64,000 nt of DNA from Microcoleus vaginatus WJT46-NPBG5. GTDB lineage: Bacteria > Cyanobacteriota > Cyanobacteriia > Cyanobacteriales > Oscillatoriaceae. Every line of letters starts with the position of its first letter. The first letter of the stretch is position 1. Position numbers and translations under genes: made by a program. Below the pieces are notes generated by a model. That model searched no databases. It was not told the origin of the DNA and saw nothing but the letters and a program-made list of their open reading frames with translations. Positions 57,570-64,000 of the stretch are shown one piece after another. The stretch spans positions 558,001-622,000 of the forward strand of contig JAHHHM010000001.1 of assembly GCA_019359355.1 (NCBI GenBank), read 5' to 3'.

Positions 57570-57707
57570 CTACCGCCGGCCTTTTGGTTCGCTGACTGGG
57601 ACTGGAATCGGTTCCGGTTCGGGCTGAGCGTCTGGCCCTAACAGTGCTTCAATTAGCTTTCGCGCCCATTCCTTAAGTTTTTCCAGTATGTTATCAATGA
57701 AATCCAT
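57570..57707 (-). CDS. Small 45-aa ORF upstream of aroQ
   Basis: From ATG 57707 the frame gives [40 protein letters not shown] and PKGRR, stop TAG. The first 24 residues form an amphipathic helix and the rest is a Pro/Glu hinge with a basic end. It ends just before the aroQ start, suggesting an operon. I think similar short proteins occur in related cyanobacteria, but this was not checked. Function unknown. Confidence 0.55.
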   Translation of the reverse strand: MDFIDNILEKLKEWARKLIEALLGPDAQPEPEPIPVPVSEPKGRR

Positions 57708-57821
57708 TGAACACAAAGCTCCTTAATTTCAGCCTGAGCGACTGCTTACCCACGAAAGATTTTAAGTGAGGCAAGCAGTATTTTAGTTCTTTATTCGATC
57801 ATAACGAATGATCCCAATAGG

Positions 57822-59096
57822 TCAAGGAACGAAATTTTCGAGAGGCTGCCGGCTTAACAATTTTCGCCGTAGGTGGTCAAGGGCCGCGCAGGCACTGACG
57901 TGACGAATTAAAGCCCGATCCCGTAGCGGACCAAATCGGTATTCAAAACTTTCCACTTCACCGGCAGACCCAGCCAGACCGATATAAACTAACCCTACAG
58001 GTTTAGTCTCACTCCCCCCTCCAGGCCCAGCAATGCCGGTGATACTTAGCCCCCAACCCGCACCCAGTCTAGATCGGACACCGCTGGCCATTTGCTTGGC
58101 CACTGTATCGCTAACGGCACCAAACTGATCTAAATCTTCAGAATTCACACCTAAGAGGGAAATTTTCACTTGATTGTCATAGGAAATGACACCACCAAGG
58201 AAATAATTAGAACTGCCGGCCACCTCAGTCAGCATTTGTCCCAGTCCGCCGCCGGTACAGGACTCTGCCACAACCAGGGTTTCACCGGCATTCTGCAGGA
58301 GCCGACCTACCACGACCGGGAGCGTCTCATTATCTGCTCCGTAATAGTCGAGTCCCGAAATTTGTTGCAGTTGCTTCTCAACGGGCGTAATTAACTCTAT
58401 GGCTTCTGCTTCTGAGCCGGCACGGGCTGAAACCCGCAACTTCACCTCACCGCGACTTGCGTAAGGCGCAACCGTCGGGTTAGGTAAATTAAGAAAAGCA
58501 GAAACTTTTTCCGCCAAGGTCGATTCAGCAATGCCCCAAAACTTTAATGTCCGGCTGTAAATAATTTCTTGACCCCACCCCTGACTTTTTAAATAAGGCA
58601 CAGCAGTTTCTCGCCACATCCCATACATTTCCCCAGGCACACCGGGAAAAGTCAGAATGCTTAAGCCGTTACGGGGTTGCCAGATGATGCCTGGGGCAGT
58701 GCCGGCAGGATTGGGTAAAATTTCAGCTCCCTGTGGAATTAACGCTTGTTTACGGTTGCTGGGAGCCATTGTGCGCCCGCGCTGAGCGTATTTGTGAGCG
58801 ATATCTTCTAGAATCTCTGGACGTTCAACCAAGGAAACGCCAAAAAAGTCGGCTAAAGTTTCATGGGTGAGGTCATCAGGCGTTGGGCCAAGACCACCGG
58901 TAAAAATTAGCACCTGTGATCGTTCGCAGGCAATGGCCAATACTTGTTTAAGCCGGTCTGGATTATCTCCCACCACCGTTTGAAAATAGTGAGGGATTCC
59001 CAGTTGGGCCAGTTGTTGCGCCAGAAATTGGGCATTGCTATTGAGAATGTCGCCCAGTAGAAGTTCTGTGCCGACACAGATAATTTCAGCACTCAT
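57822..59096 (-). CDS. cinA: CinA-family competence/damage-inducible protein
   Basis: The 424-aa protein starts at ATG 59096 (MSAEIICVGTELLLGDILNS); an upstream in-frame start adds an AT-repeat-coded leader and is rejected. The N-terminal MoCF/COG1058 domain (FTGGLGPTPDDLTHETLADF, PGTAPGI) is a pyrophosphatase. The C-terminal domain (LVVAESCTGGGLGQMLTEVA, GLSITGIAGPGGGSETKPVG) is a nicotinamide-nucleotide amidase. Full-length CinA recycles pyridine nucleotides and is linked to competence and DNA damage in some species. Length is typical. Confidence 0.95.
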   Translation of the reverse strand: MSAEIICVGTELLLGDILNSNAQFLAQQLAQLGIPHYFQTVVGDNPDRLKQVLAIACERSQVLIFTGGLGPTPDDLTHETLADFFGVSLVERPEILEDIAHKYAQRGRTMAPSNRKQALIPQGAEILPNPAGTAPGIIWQPRNGLSILTFPGVPGEMYGMWRETAVPYLKSQGWGQEIIYSRTLKFWGIAESTLAEKVSAFLNLPNPTVAPYASRGEVKLRVSARAGSEAEAIELITPVEKQLQQISGLDYYGADNETLPVVVGRLLQNAGETLVVAESCTGGGLGQMLTEVAGSSNYFLGGVISYDNQVKISLLGVNSEDLDQFGAVSDTVAKQMASGVRSRLGAGWGLSITGIAGPGGGSETKPVGLVYIGLAGSAGEVESFEYRFGPLRDRALIRHVSACAALDHLRRKLLSRQPLENFVP

Positions 59097-59104
59097 GGAG
59101 TTTT

Positions 59105-59190
59105 CGAGTTTAGATTGTAGATTGTAGATTTTAAACGGTGTCGGAGAGCGCAAATCTAAAATCTACCTTCGCTTCTAAAATCTACCTTCG
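59105..59190 (-). repeat. Tandem repeat array of TAGATTT units
   Basis: Repeats of TTGTAGA, AAATCTA and CTTCGCTTCTAAAATCTAC lie between cinA and the WecA-type gene; the second half carries two copies of TAAAATCTACCTTCGCTT. This is the largest array of this repeat family in the window. Confidence 0.8.
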
Positions 59191-59191
59191 C

Positions 59192-60253
59192 TTAAGATTG
59201 TCGGGCGTGCTTCCAAACTCGCCAGCTAGCATAGCTTAGTAATGCCGTCGCACCCGATGCGTAAGCGATGCCACTCGGTATCCCGGAAAAAGCGAGGGCT
59301 AAACTCCCCACCCATAAGGTAAGGGCGTAAATAAACAGAACGGTTAATCTGTGGGACAAACCGGCTTCTAGCAGCCGGTGATGCAGGTGACGTTTATCCG
59401 CAGTGAAAGGCGATTTGCCACTGCGTAAGCGAGACAGAATGACAGCAGACATATCCAAAATCGGGACGGCCAGAATGAGGTAGGGCATCAGCACCGCTGT
59501 TACAGCGGTGCCTTTAACTAAACCAATGACGCCGACACCAGCCAGGGTGAAGCCCATAAAATAGGCCCCTCCATCTCCCATAAAAATCTGAGCTGGGTTG
59601 AAGTTGTAGCGCAGGAAACCCAGTGCTCCACCGGCTAAAGCTGCTGCGATCAAGGCAGCTGCCGGTTGTTTCATGAACAAACTGACGAACAGCATGACAA
59701 CAGCGGCAATGCCAGAGACACCGGCAGCTAATCCATCCAAACCGTCAATCCAGTTGATGGCATTGGCCATGCCGACCAACCAAATCACGGTAATGGGCAG
59801 ACTTAGGATACCCAGTTGGGTAAGTCCTGTGAATGGAATTGTCAGAAAATCAATACTGACACCAGCCATCCAAGACATTGTGGCAACTGCTGATTGCATC
59901 AACAGCCGGCTGATAGGCGAAAGGCCAAACAAGTCATCTGCCAAACCGATGAGGAAAAAAGCAATTCCGCCCAGGGTAACGCCCCAGATTTCATACTCTT
60001 GATCGCGATTGAGAATCTCGCCACTGGCGTCTACAAAACCTCCTAACCCCCAAACTACAAGGAGTGCGATAACAGTGCCGGCAAAAATAGATACGCCTCC
60101 CAAGCGCACCATTGGGCGCTGATGGACTTTGCGTCCGCCCGGTTGGTCTACGCGGCCACTTTTAAGACCGATTGTTTTGACAACTGGTGTACTCCAGAGG
60201 ACAACGAGGGTGGACACCAGAAAGGCGAGCAAGTGATACAGATGGTAAGGCAT
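59192..60253 (-). CDS. MraY/WecA-family undecaprenyl-phosphate GlcNAc-1-phosphate transferase
   Basis: The 353-aa polytopic membrane enzyme has the family motifs GVTLGGIAFFLIGLADDLFG (Asp-Asp), LVGMANAINWIDGLDGLAAG, IFMGDGGAYFMGFTLAGVG and the cytosolic HLHHRLLEAGLSHRLT. It transfers GlcNAc- or MurNAc-type phosphate to a polyprenyl carrier. The WecA/Rfe type best fits the sequence, giving surface polysaccharide start units. It starts at an ATG, alone except for the downstream cinA gene on the same strand. Confidence 0.93.
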   Translation of the reverse strand: MPYHLYHLLAFLVSTLVVLWSTPVVKTIGLKSGRVDQPGGRKVHQRPMVRLGGVSIFAGTVIALLVVWGLGGFVDASGEILNRDQEYEIWGVTLGGIAFFLIGLADDLFGLSPISRLLMQSAVATMSWMAGVSIDFLTIPFTGLTQLGILSLPITVIWLVGMANAINWIDGLDGLAAGVSGIAAVVMLFVSLFMKQPAAALIAAALAGGALGFLRYNFNPAQIFMGDGGAYFMGFTLAGVGVIGLVKGTAVTAVLMPYLILAVPILDMSAVILSRLRSGKSPFTADKRHLHHRLLEAGLSHRLTVLFIYALTLWVGSLALAFSGIPSGIAYASGATALLSYASWRVWKHARQS

Positions 60254-60926
60254 CTGAAAATTATTGGGGTGCGAGCCGAAGAATGTATCAGGCAGAGTCT
60301 ACTACATTTCAGACATTCACAGTTACTTTTGGTTGACCAGGAAACCTAATCTTAAAATTTAGGTCGCCTTTCCCCTTGCCCTGCCAATATTCCAGCAAAA
60401 TTAACTTGAGAATTGAAGCTGGCAGGAGCCTTGACGGGCTTAACAATAGCTTGCTAAGGATACCCTCGAACACGCTGCATCTAATTTTGTATTTTCAGGT
60501 TTAGATTTTATCTTGAGCGTTAATTGCTTCAAACTGAAATAAGTTTAAAGCTGTAGCGATCTCTAATCTGATCAGTTTTCTTGCAAATGCAATGCAAAAT
60601 AAAAAATAATAACTTTTTCTACTACTCTGCTACAGCTTGTTATAGCTCGATCTTGGGTAGGAAATATCTGTATGATTTTAACAGATACTCTCAACTCTAG
60701 CCAAAAAAAGAGGACAGTATTTGTAACGCTTCAAATACGAAAAATAAGCTCAGCAATCAGGAATCAAACCCCACATAAAAAATGCTCCACCTCTTGCTAA
60801 GCAGCCGAGGTGAAGCATTTTAAGGGTTTCGCAAACCGGCCTGAGTATTTGCTAAAATTTCATCCGCTCAATTTTTCCAGAGGAGTTGGATCTTTCACCT
60901 CTGCAAATACCTTAATCCTGGCTGAA
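60254..60926. other. Intergenic region after glyA
   Basis: The 673 bases hold the glyA terminator (60777-60822, minus strand) and AT-rich sequence that includes the promoter of the WecA-type gene. No RNA gene recognised. Confidence 0.5.
60777..60822 (-). terminator. Terminator of glyA
   Basis: AAAATGCTCCACCTC pairs with GAGGTGAAGCATTTT at 14 of 15 positions; on the minus strand it ends in a T-run. It lies about 105 bases after the glyA stop. Confidence 0.85.
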
Positions 60927-62210
60927 TTAGACTAAAGCCGGCACAGGACTATTTAGGTGGGGATACAGAGGGAAACGCTCGCACAAAGAACCCACTCGCC
61001 GACGGCAATCTTGGGCAATGGCTTCATCTTCCGGATTCAGTAAGCGATCTGCAATAATGTCAGCAATTTCTGTGAATTCCACACTTCCCATGCCGCGTGT
61101 AGTCATCGCGGGCGAACCTAACCGTAACCCACTGGTAACAAACGGCGATTCTGGGTCAAAGGGAACCGTATTTTTATTTGCTGTAATATTGACTGCGCTC
61201 ACTAACTGGTCAGCTTGCTTGCCGGTCATGCCGATAGAACGCAAATCGAGGAGCATCAGGTGGTTGTCGGTGCCACCTGAGACAATTTTGATGCCTCGTT
61301 TTTGCAACTGGGCGGCGAGGGCACGAGCATTTTCAATCACTTGGCCAGAATAGGTTTTAAATTCTGGTTTGAGGGCTTCCCCGAAAGCAACTGCTTTACC
61401 GGCAATGACGTGTTCTAGCGGCCCGCCTTGGGTGCCAGGGAACACGGATTTATCCAGTTTCTTGCCAAGTTCAGCATCGCCAGTGAGGATTAAGCCACCG
61501 CGAGGGCCACGCAGGGTTTTGTGCGTGGTAGTGGTGACGACGTGGCAGTGGGAGATGGGGTTGGGATGGTGGCCGGTTGCAACTAAGCCGGCAATGTGGG
61601 CGATATCGGCCAACAGGTAGGCACCGATTTCATCGGCAATCGCACGGAATTTGTCAAACTCAATAACGCGGGGATAAGCTGAATAGCCACAGATCAGTAA
61701 TTTAGGTCGGTGTTGCAGCGCCAATTCCCGGATCTGGTCGTAGTCTAGCTGCTCTGTTTCCGGGCTGACTCCGTAGTGACAAACTTTGAACCATTTGCCG
61801 GACACATTCACTGGAGAACCGTGGGTTAAATGTCCCCCGTGTGAGAGATCCATCCCCATAATCGTGTCCCCAGGCTCTAGCAGAGTCAGGAAAACGGCAA
61901 AATTTGCTTGTGCGCCTGAGTGGGGTTGCACGTTAGCGTGGGCGGCACCGAAGAGCTGTTTAGCCCGGTCGATGGCTAATTGCTCGATTTTGTCAACAAA
62001 TTCGCAACCGCCGTAATAGCGTTTACCGGGCAAGCCTTCGGCATACTTGTTTGTTAAGACTGAGCCTTGGGCGGACAGAACTGCCGGTGAGGTGAAGTTT
62101 TCACTTGCAATGAGTTCCAAGTGATCCTGCTGCCGATGGAGTTCTTGCTCGATGAAGCCGGCAACATCGGGATCGCTCTTGGCGAGGAAGTCAAAATTAG
62201 TCTGAGTCAC
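60927..62210 (-). CDS. glyA: Serine hydroxymethyltransferase
   Basis: The 427-aa PLP enzyme interconverts serine and glycine with THF. The start is GTG 62210 ([20 protein letters not shown]), with a GGGGAGAG SD. A 59-residue in-frame extension up to 62387 has no family match and is rejected. Motifs: [40 protein letters not shown] and the PLP-lysine [16 protein letters not shown]. It also supports photorespiration. A terminator follows on the same strand. Confidence 0.98.
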   Translation of the reverse strand: MTQTNFDFLAKSDPDVAGFIEQELHRQQDHLELIASENFTSPAVLSAQGSVLTNKYAEGLPGKRYYGGCEFVDKIEQLAIDRAKQLFGAAHANVQPHSGAQANFAVFLTLLEPGDTIMGMDLSHGGHLTHGSPVNVSGKWFKVCHYGVSPETEQLDYDQIRELALQHRPKLLICGYSAYPRVIEFDKFRAIADEIGAYLLADIAHIAGLVATGHHPNPISHCHVVTTTTHKTLRGPRGGLILTGDAELGKKLDKSVFPGTQGGPLEHVIAGKAVAFGEALKPEFKTYSGQVIENARALAAQLQKRGIKIVSGGTDNHLMLLDLRSIGMTGKQADQLVSAVNITANKNTVPFDPESPFVTSGLRLGSPAMTTRGMGSVEFTEIADIIADRLLNPEDEAIAQDCRRRVGSLCERFPLYPHLNSPVPALV

Positions 62211-62534
62211 GGAAGCTCTCTCCCCAGGAAAAATGTTCGACAATGGCTTTAATCTCAGGTCAGTGGCGCTTGCATTCACGAAGAATGTGGTTGCTTTCTC
62301 AGCCAGCCTATGTTTCCCAAAAACATTGATTATATACCATGCTTTACTGAAAATCCTTGGCCAATCGCGAAGGTCAGTTTTAGCCACTGATTACTGAGGC
62401 CCGCTGTCAGAAATGACGCAACAGATACTTTAACGCGTTGATGGGCACATTAAGCTGTGTGTTAATTTGCCCGATTTCCCAAAAAGCCTGAATAGAATGA
62501 ACTCAGTGGTGTAGGGGATCACCGGAGGTGTGGA
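62211..62534. other. Divergent region before glyA and the small plus-strand gene
   Basis: A minus-strand TATAAT element near 62331-62336 is a candidate -10 box for glyA; its -35 is not clear. No riboswitch was recognised. The rest holds the promoter of the Cys-rich small gene. Confidence 0.4.
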
Positions 62535-62549
62535 ATGTTAGTTATTTTG

Positions 62550-62732
62550 ATGGACAATCAGTTACTTTCCCCCCAGCAAGTTTGCCAAACCTGTTTAATG
62601 GCCGATCAAAGCGGTCAACCTCGCTGGCGTAAAGGTCAACTTTGCTGTGGCAACCAAATTAGCCAACTCGCAGAACACCAACCAGCCCAATATGAATGTC
62701 AGATGGGTTTCCGAATTGCCAATATTGAGTGA
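62550..62732 (+). CDS. Small Cys-rich hypothetical protein
   Basis: From ATG 62550 the 60-aa protein reads MDNQLLSPQQVCQTCLMADQ, SGQPRWRKGQLCCGNQISQL and AEHQPAQYECQMGFRIANIE. A second ATG at 62535 would add five residues. It has CxxC near the start, CC in the middle and another Cys near the end, which could hold zinc or an Fe-S cluster. It is soluble. Its stop overlaps the long frame preceding the Tic20-family gene. I cannot name a family. Confidence 0.7.
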   Translation: MDNQLLSPQQVCQTCLMADQSGQPRWRKGQLCCGNQISQLAEHQPAQYECQMGFRIANIE

Positions 62733-62863
62733 TATTCGGCTGTGAAACTCAAGTGCGATCTCTTGGCAGAGAGCCGGCGCGACCTTCCAGCGTTCTCGGC
62801 AACTGCGTTATCCTGAGTTCAGACGCAACTGATGATACACACTCTGGCTCTGGAGGATACCTC

Positions 62864-63340
62864 ATGTCTTGGCGCAGCTCTACGACTGTTTCAGATCGAA
62901 TTTTTGCCTGCCTACCTTATCTGCTACCCCTCATTGATGGGTTAGAGTTTGGAAGGTTTTTGTTTGCACAATTTCCACCCCTACAACTACTTTTGCTGCC
63001 CCTACTGCCCTTGTTGCAGATTTATAGCACAATTCCTTTCGCCGGCTTAATTATTTTCTTTGCCTTGTTTCTCCTTGTGGTCAGAAACGAAAAGATCAGT
63101 CATTTTATTCGTTTCAACACCATGCAGGCAATTCTTTTAGATATTGTTTTGATGCTGTGCGGGATAATTGTGCCCATTTTAGGCAAGGGTCTCCAAATCC
63201 AATTTGTCATGGAAACGCTATATAACATGATATTTCTGGGCGTGTTGGCAGCCTTTATCTATGCTGTGGTACAGTCGGCGATGGGGCGTTATGCAGAAAT
63301 CCCGACGATTTCCGAGGCAGTTCATATGCAAGTGCGTTAG
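62864..63340 (+). CDS. Tic20-family membrane protein
   Basis: The 158-aa protein has four hydrophobic helices, with RIFACLPYLLPLIDGLEFGR at the start and AGLIIFFALFLLVVRNEKIS in the middle. The HFIRFNTMQAILLDIVLML segment is the Tic20/COG4818 hallmark. Tic20 is part of the chloroplast protein import channel; in cyanobacteria its role is not settled. The ATG at 62864 has a GGAGGA SD. A longer upstream start in the same frame (62729) adds 45 unrelated residues. Confidence 0.9.
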   Translation: MSWRSSTTVSDRIFACLPYLLPLIDGLEFGRFLFAQFPPLQLLLLPLLPLLQIYSTIPFAGLIIFFALFLLVVRNEKISHFIRFNTMQAILLDIVLMLCGIIVPILGKGLQIQFVMETLYNMIFLGVLAAFIYAVVQSAMGRYAEIPTISEAVHMQVR

Positions 63341-63383
63341 GGAGTTGTGAGGAGCGAAGACACCCTGATAGCACTTTAAGGCT

Positions 63384-64000
63384 TTATGGCCGGCTCGATG
63401 ATGGCCGTGCCACTACAGTATTTTCCAGTGCACCAATCCCTTCTATTTCGACGCGAACCCGATCGCCGATTTGCAATGGCCCAACGCCTTGTGGTGTGCC
63501 GGTGAGCACCACATCTCCGGGCAGAAGAGTCATGATTTGAGAGATATAGGATACCAACACATCCGGTGGAAAAACCATGCGATCAATCGAGGAGGACTGC
63601 ACCGGGTGATCGCTGTTATTCACAAAGGTTTGCAAACGTGCACCAGGGCTTAATTCTCGGACAATCCACGGCCCAAGGGGGCAGAAGGTATTAAATCCTT
63701 TGGCTCGTGTCCACTGCCCATCCTGCTGCTGTAAATCCCTAGCCGTCACATCATTGGCGATCGTGTAACCCCAGATTTTATTTTGTGTCTGTTCTGGGGT
63801 GCAGTCGGCACAAGGTTCGCCGATAATCAGGGCCAGTTCTCCTTCGTAATCTACTCGCTTTGATTGGAGGGGATAGATGATCGGTGTTTCCGTGGCGATC
63901 ACAGCAGTTGGTGGTTTCAGGAATAACAGGGGTTCTGTCGGCACGGGTGTGCCCATTTCGGCAGCATGATCGACATAATTTTTGCCAACTGCAACAATTT
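63384..64000 (-). CDS. Fumarylacetoacetate hydrolase family protein, N-terminus outside window
   Basis: The frame runs from the stop at 63384 through the window edge. Sequence upstream of the Met at 63956 reads IVAVGKNYVDHAAE, the family start, so the start codon is beyond 64000. The FAH-fold motifs are present: LFLKPPTAVIATETPIIYPL, VDYEGELALIIGEPCADCTP, ANDVTARDLQQQDGQWTRAK and the metal-site end GDVVLTGTPQGVGPLQIGDR. Members act as acylpyruvases, hydratases or oxaloacetate decarboxylases; the exact substrate is unclear. Confidence 0.93.
   Translation of the reverse strand, partial: IVAVGKNYVDHAAEMGTPVPTEPLLFLKPPTAVIATETPIIYPLQSKRVDYEGELALIIGEPCADCTPEQTQNKIWGYTIANDVTARDLQQQDGQWTRAKGFNTFCPLGPWIVRELSPGARLQTFVNNSDHPVQSSSIDRMVFPPDVLVSYISQIMTLLPGDVVLTGTPQGVGPLQIGDRVRVEIEGIGALENTVVARPSSSRP

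Noticed and set aside
62211-62387. 59-residue N-terminal extension of GlyA
   Set aside because: SHMT homologues begin near the TQTNFDFL segment; the extension lies in the promoter region and includes a TATAAT-like element.

Overview
The window is a chromosome segment of a cyanobacterium, most likely a filamentous one. Marker genes seen here are the phycobiliprotein lyase CpcT, the sulfolipid pair SqdB/SqdX, the ferredoxin-thioredoxin reductase variable chain FtrV, a SmtA metallothionein, a Tic20-family protein, a CyaB-type GAF-GAF-PAS adenylate cyclase and the Omp85-LpxC-FabZ-LpxA-LpxB cluster. Intergenic short tandem repeats and some HIP1 (GCGATCGC) sites agree with this. The hexamer GCCGGC is strikingly common (five copies in the 876 bp of lpxC alone). 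Genus cannot be fixed from the sequence alone.

Layout. 1-2187: 3' truncated multi-PAS sensor (minus). 2.6-4.1 kb: a YdcF-type protein, a small unknown protein and ftrV. 4.4-7.9 kb: exbB-exbD diverging from a very unusual 701-aa TonB. 8.1-11.5 kb (minus): mlaE, DUF3119, DUF3086 and plsY, a membrane-lipid neighbourhood. 11.9-12.3 kb: small heat-shock protein. 12.7-15.4 kb: a decayed zone with a broken MASE1 histidine kinase and an IS630-type remnant. 15.5-18.1 kb: adenylate cyclase. 19.2-26.4 kb: purC, then omp85-lpxC-fabZ-lpxA-lpxB (outer membrane biogenesis and lipid A). 26.5-27.8 kb: a C5-cytosine methyltransferase homologue whose catalytic Cys is Ser. 28.6-31.6 kb: a giant RTX-repeat protein. 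32.2-35.7 kb: YedK-type DNA-protein crosslink protein, an uncharacterised 598-aa protein and an HNH nuclease. 35.9-37.7 kb: znuC and znuA behind a Zur-like box. 38-40.8 kb: secreted TPR protein and a phytase-like esterase lipoprotein. 41-44.2 kb: cpcT, sqdB, sqdX. 44.3-45.6 kb: a metal ABC permease (znuB) converging on a 54-aa smtA. 45.9-50.5 kb: polysaccharide genes (GT4, sugar transferase, gmd, fcl). 51-55.4 kb: 5-FTHF cyclo-ligase, an orphan MalG-type permease and a 7TM-HD phosphohydrolase. 56-60.3 kb (minus): degenerate ADP-ribosylglycohydrolase, aroQ, a 45-aa ORF, cinA and a WecA-type transferase. 60.9-64 kb: glyA, a Cys-rich small protein, a Tic20-family protein and a truncated FAH-family gene.

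How genes fit together. Three envelope themes recur: lipid A and Omp85 assembly, lipid supply and transport (MlaE, PlsY, sulfolipid), and surface polysaccharide or fucose synthesis. A zinc-homeostasis set (ZnuA, ZnuC, ZnuB, SmtA) is split over two places 7 kb apart. No CRISPR array, complete insertion sequence, rRNA or tRNA gene was seen.
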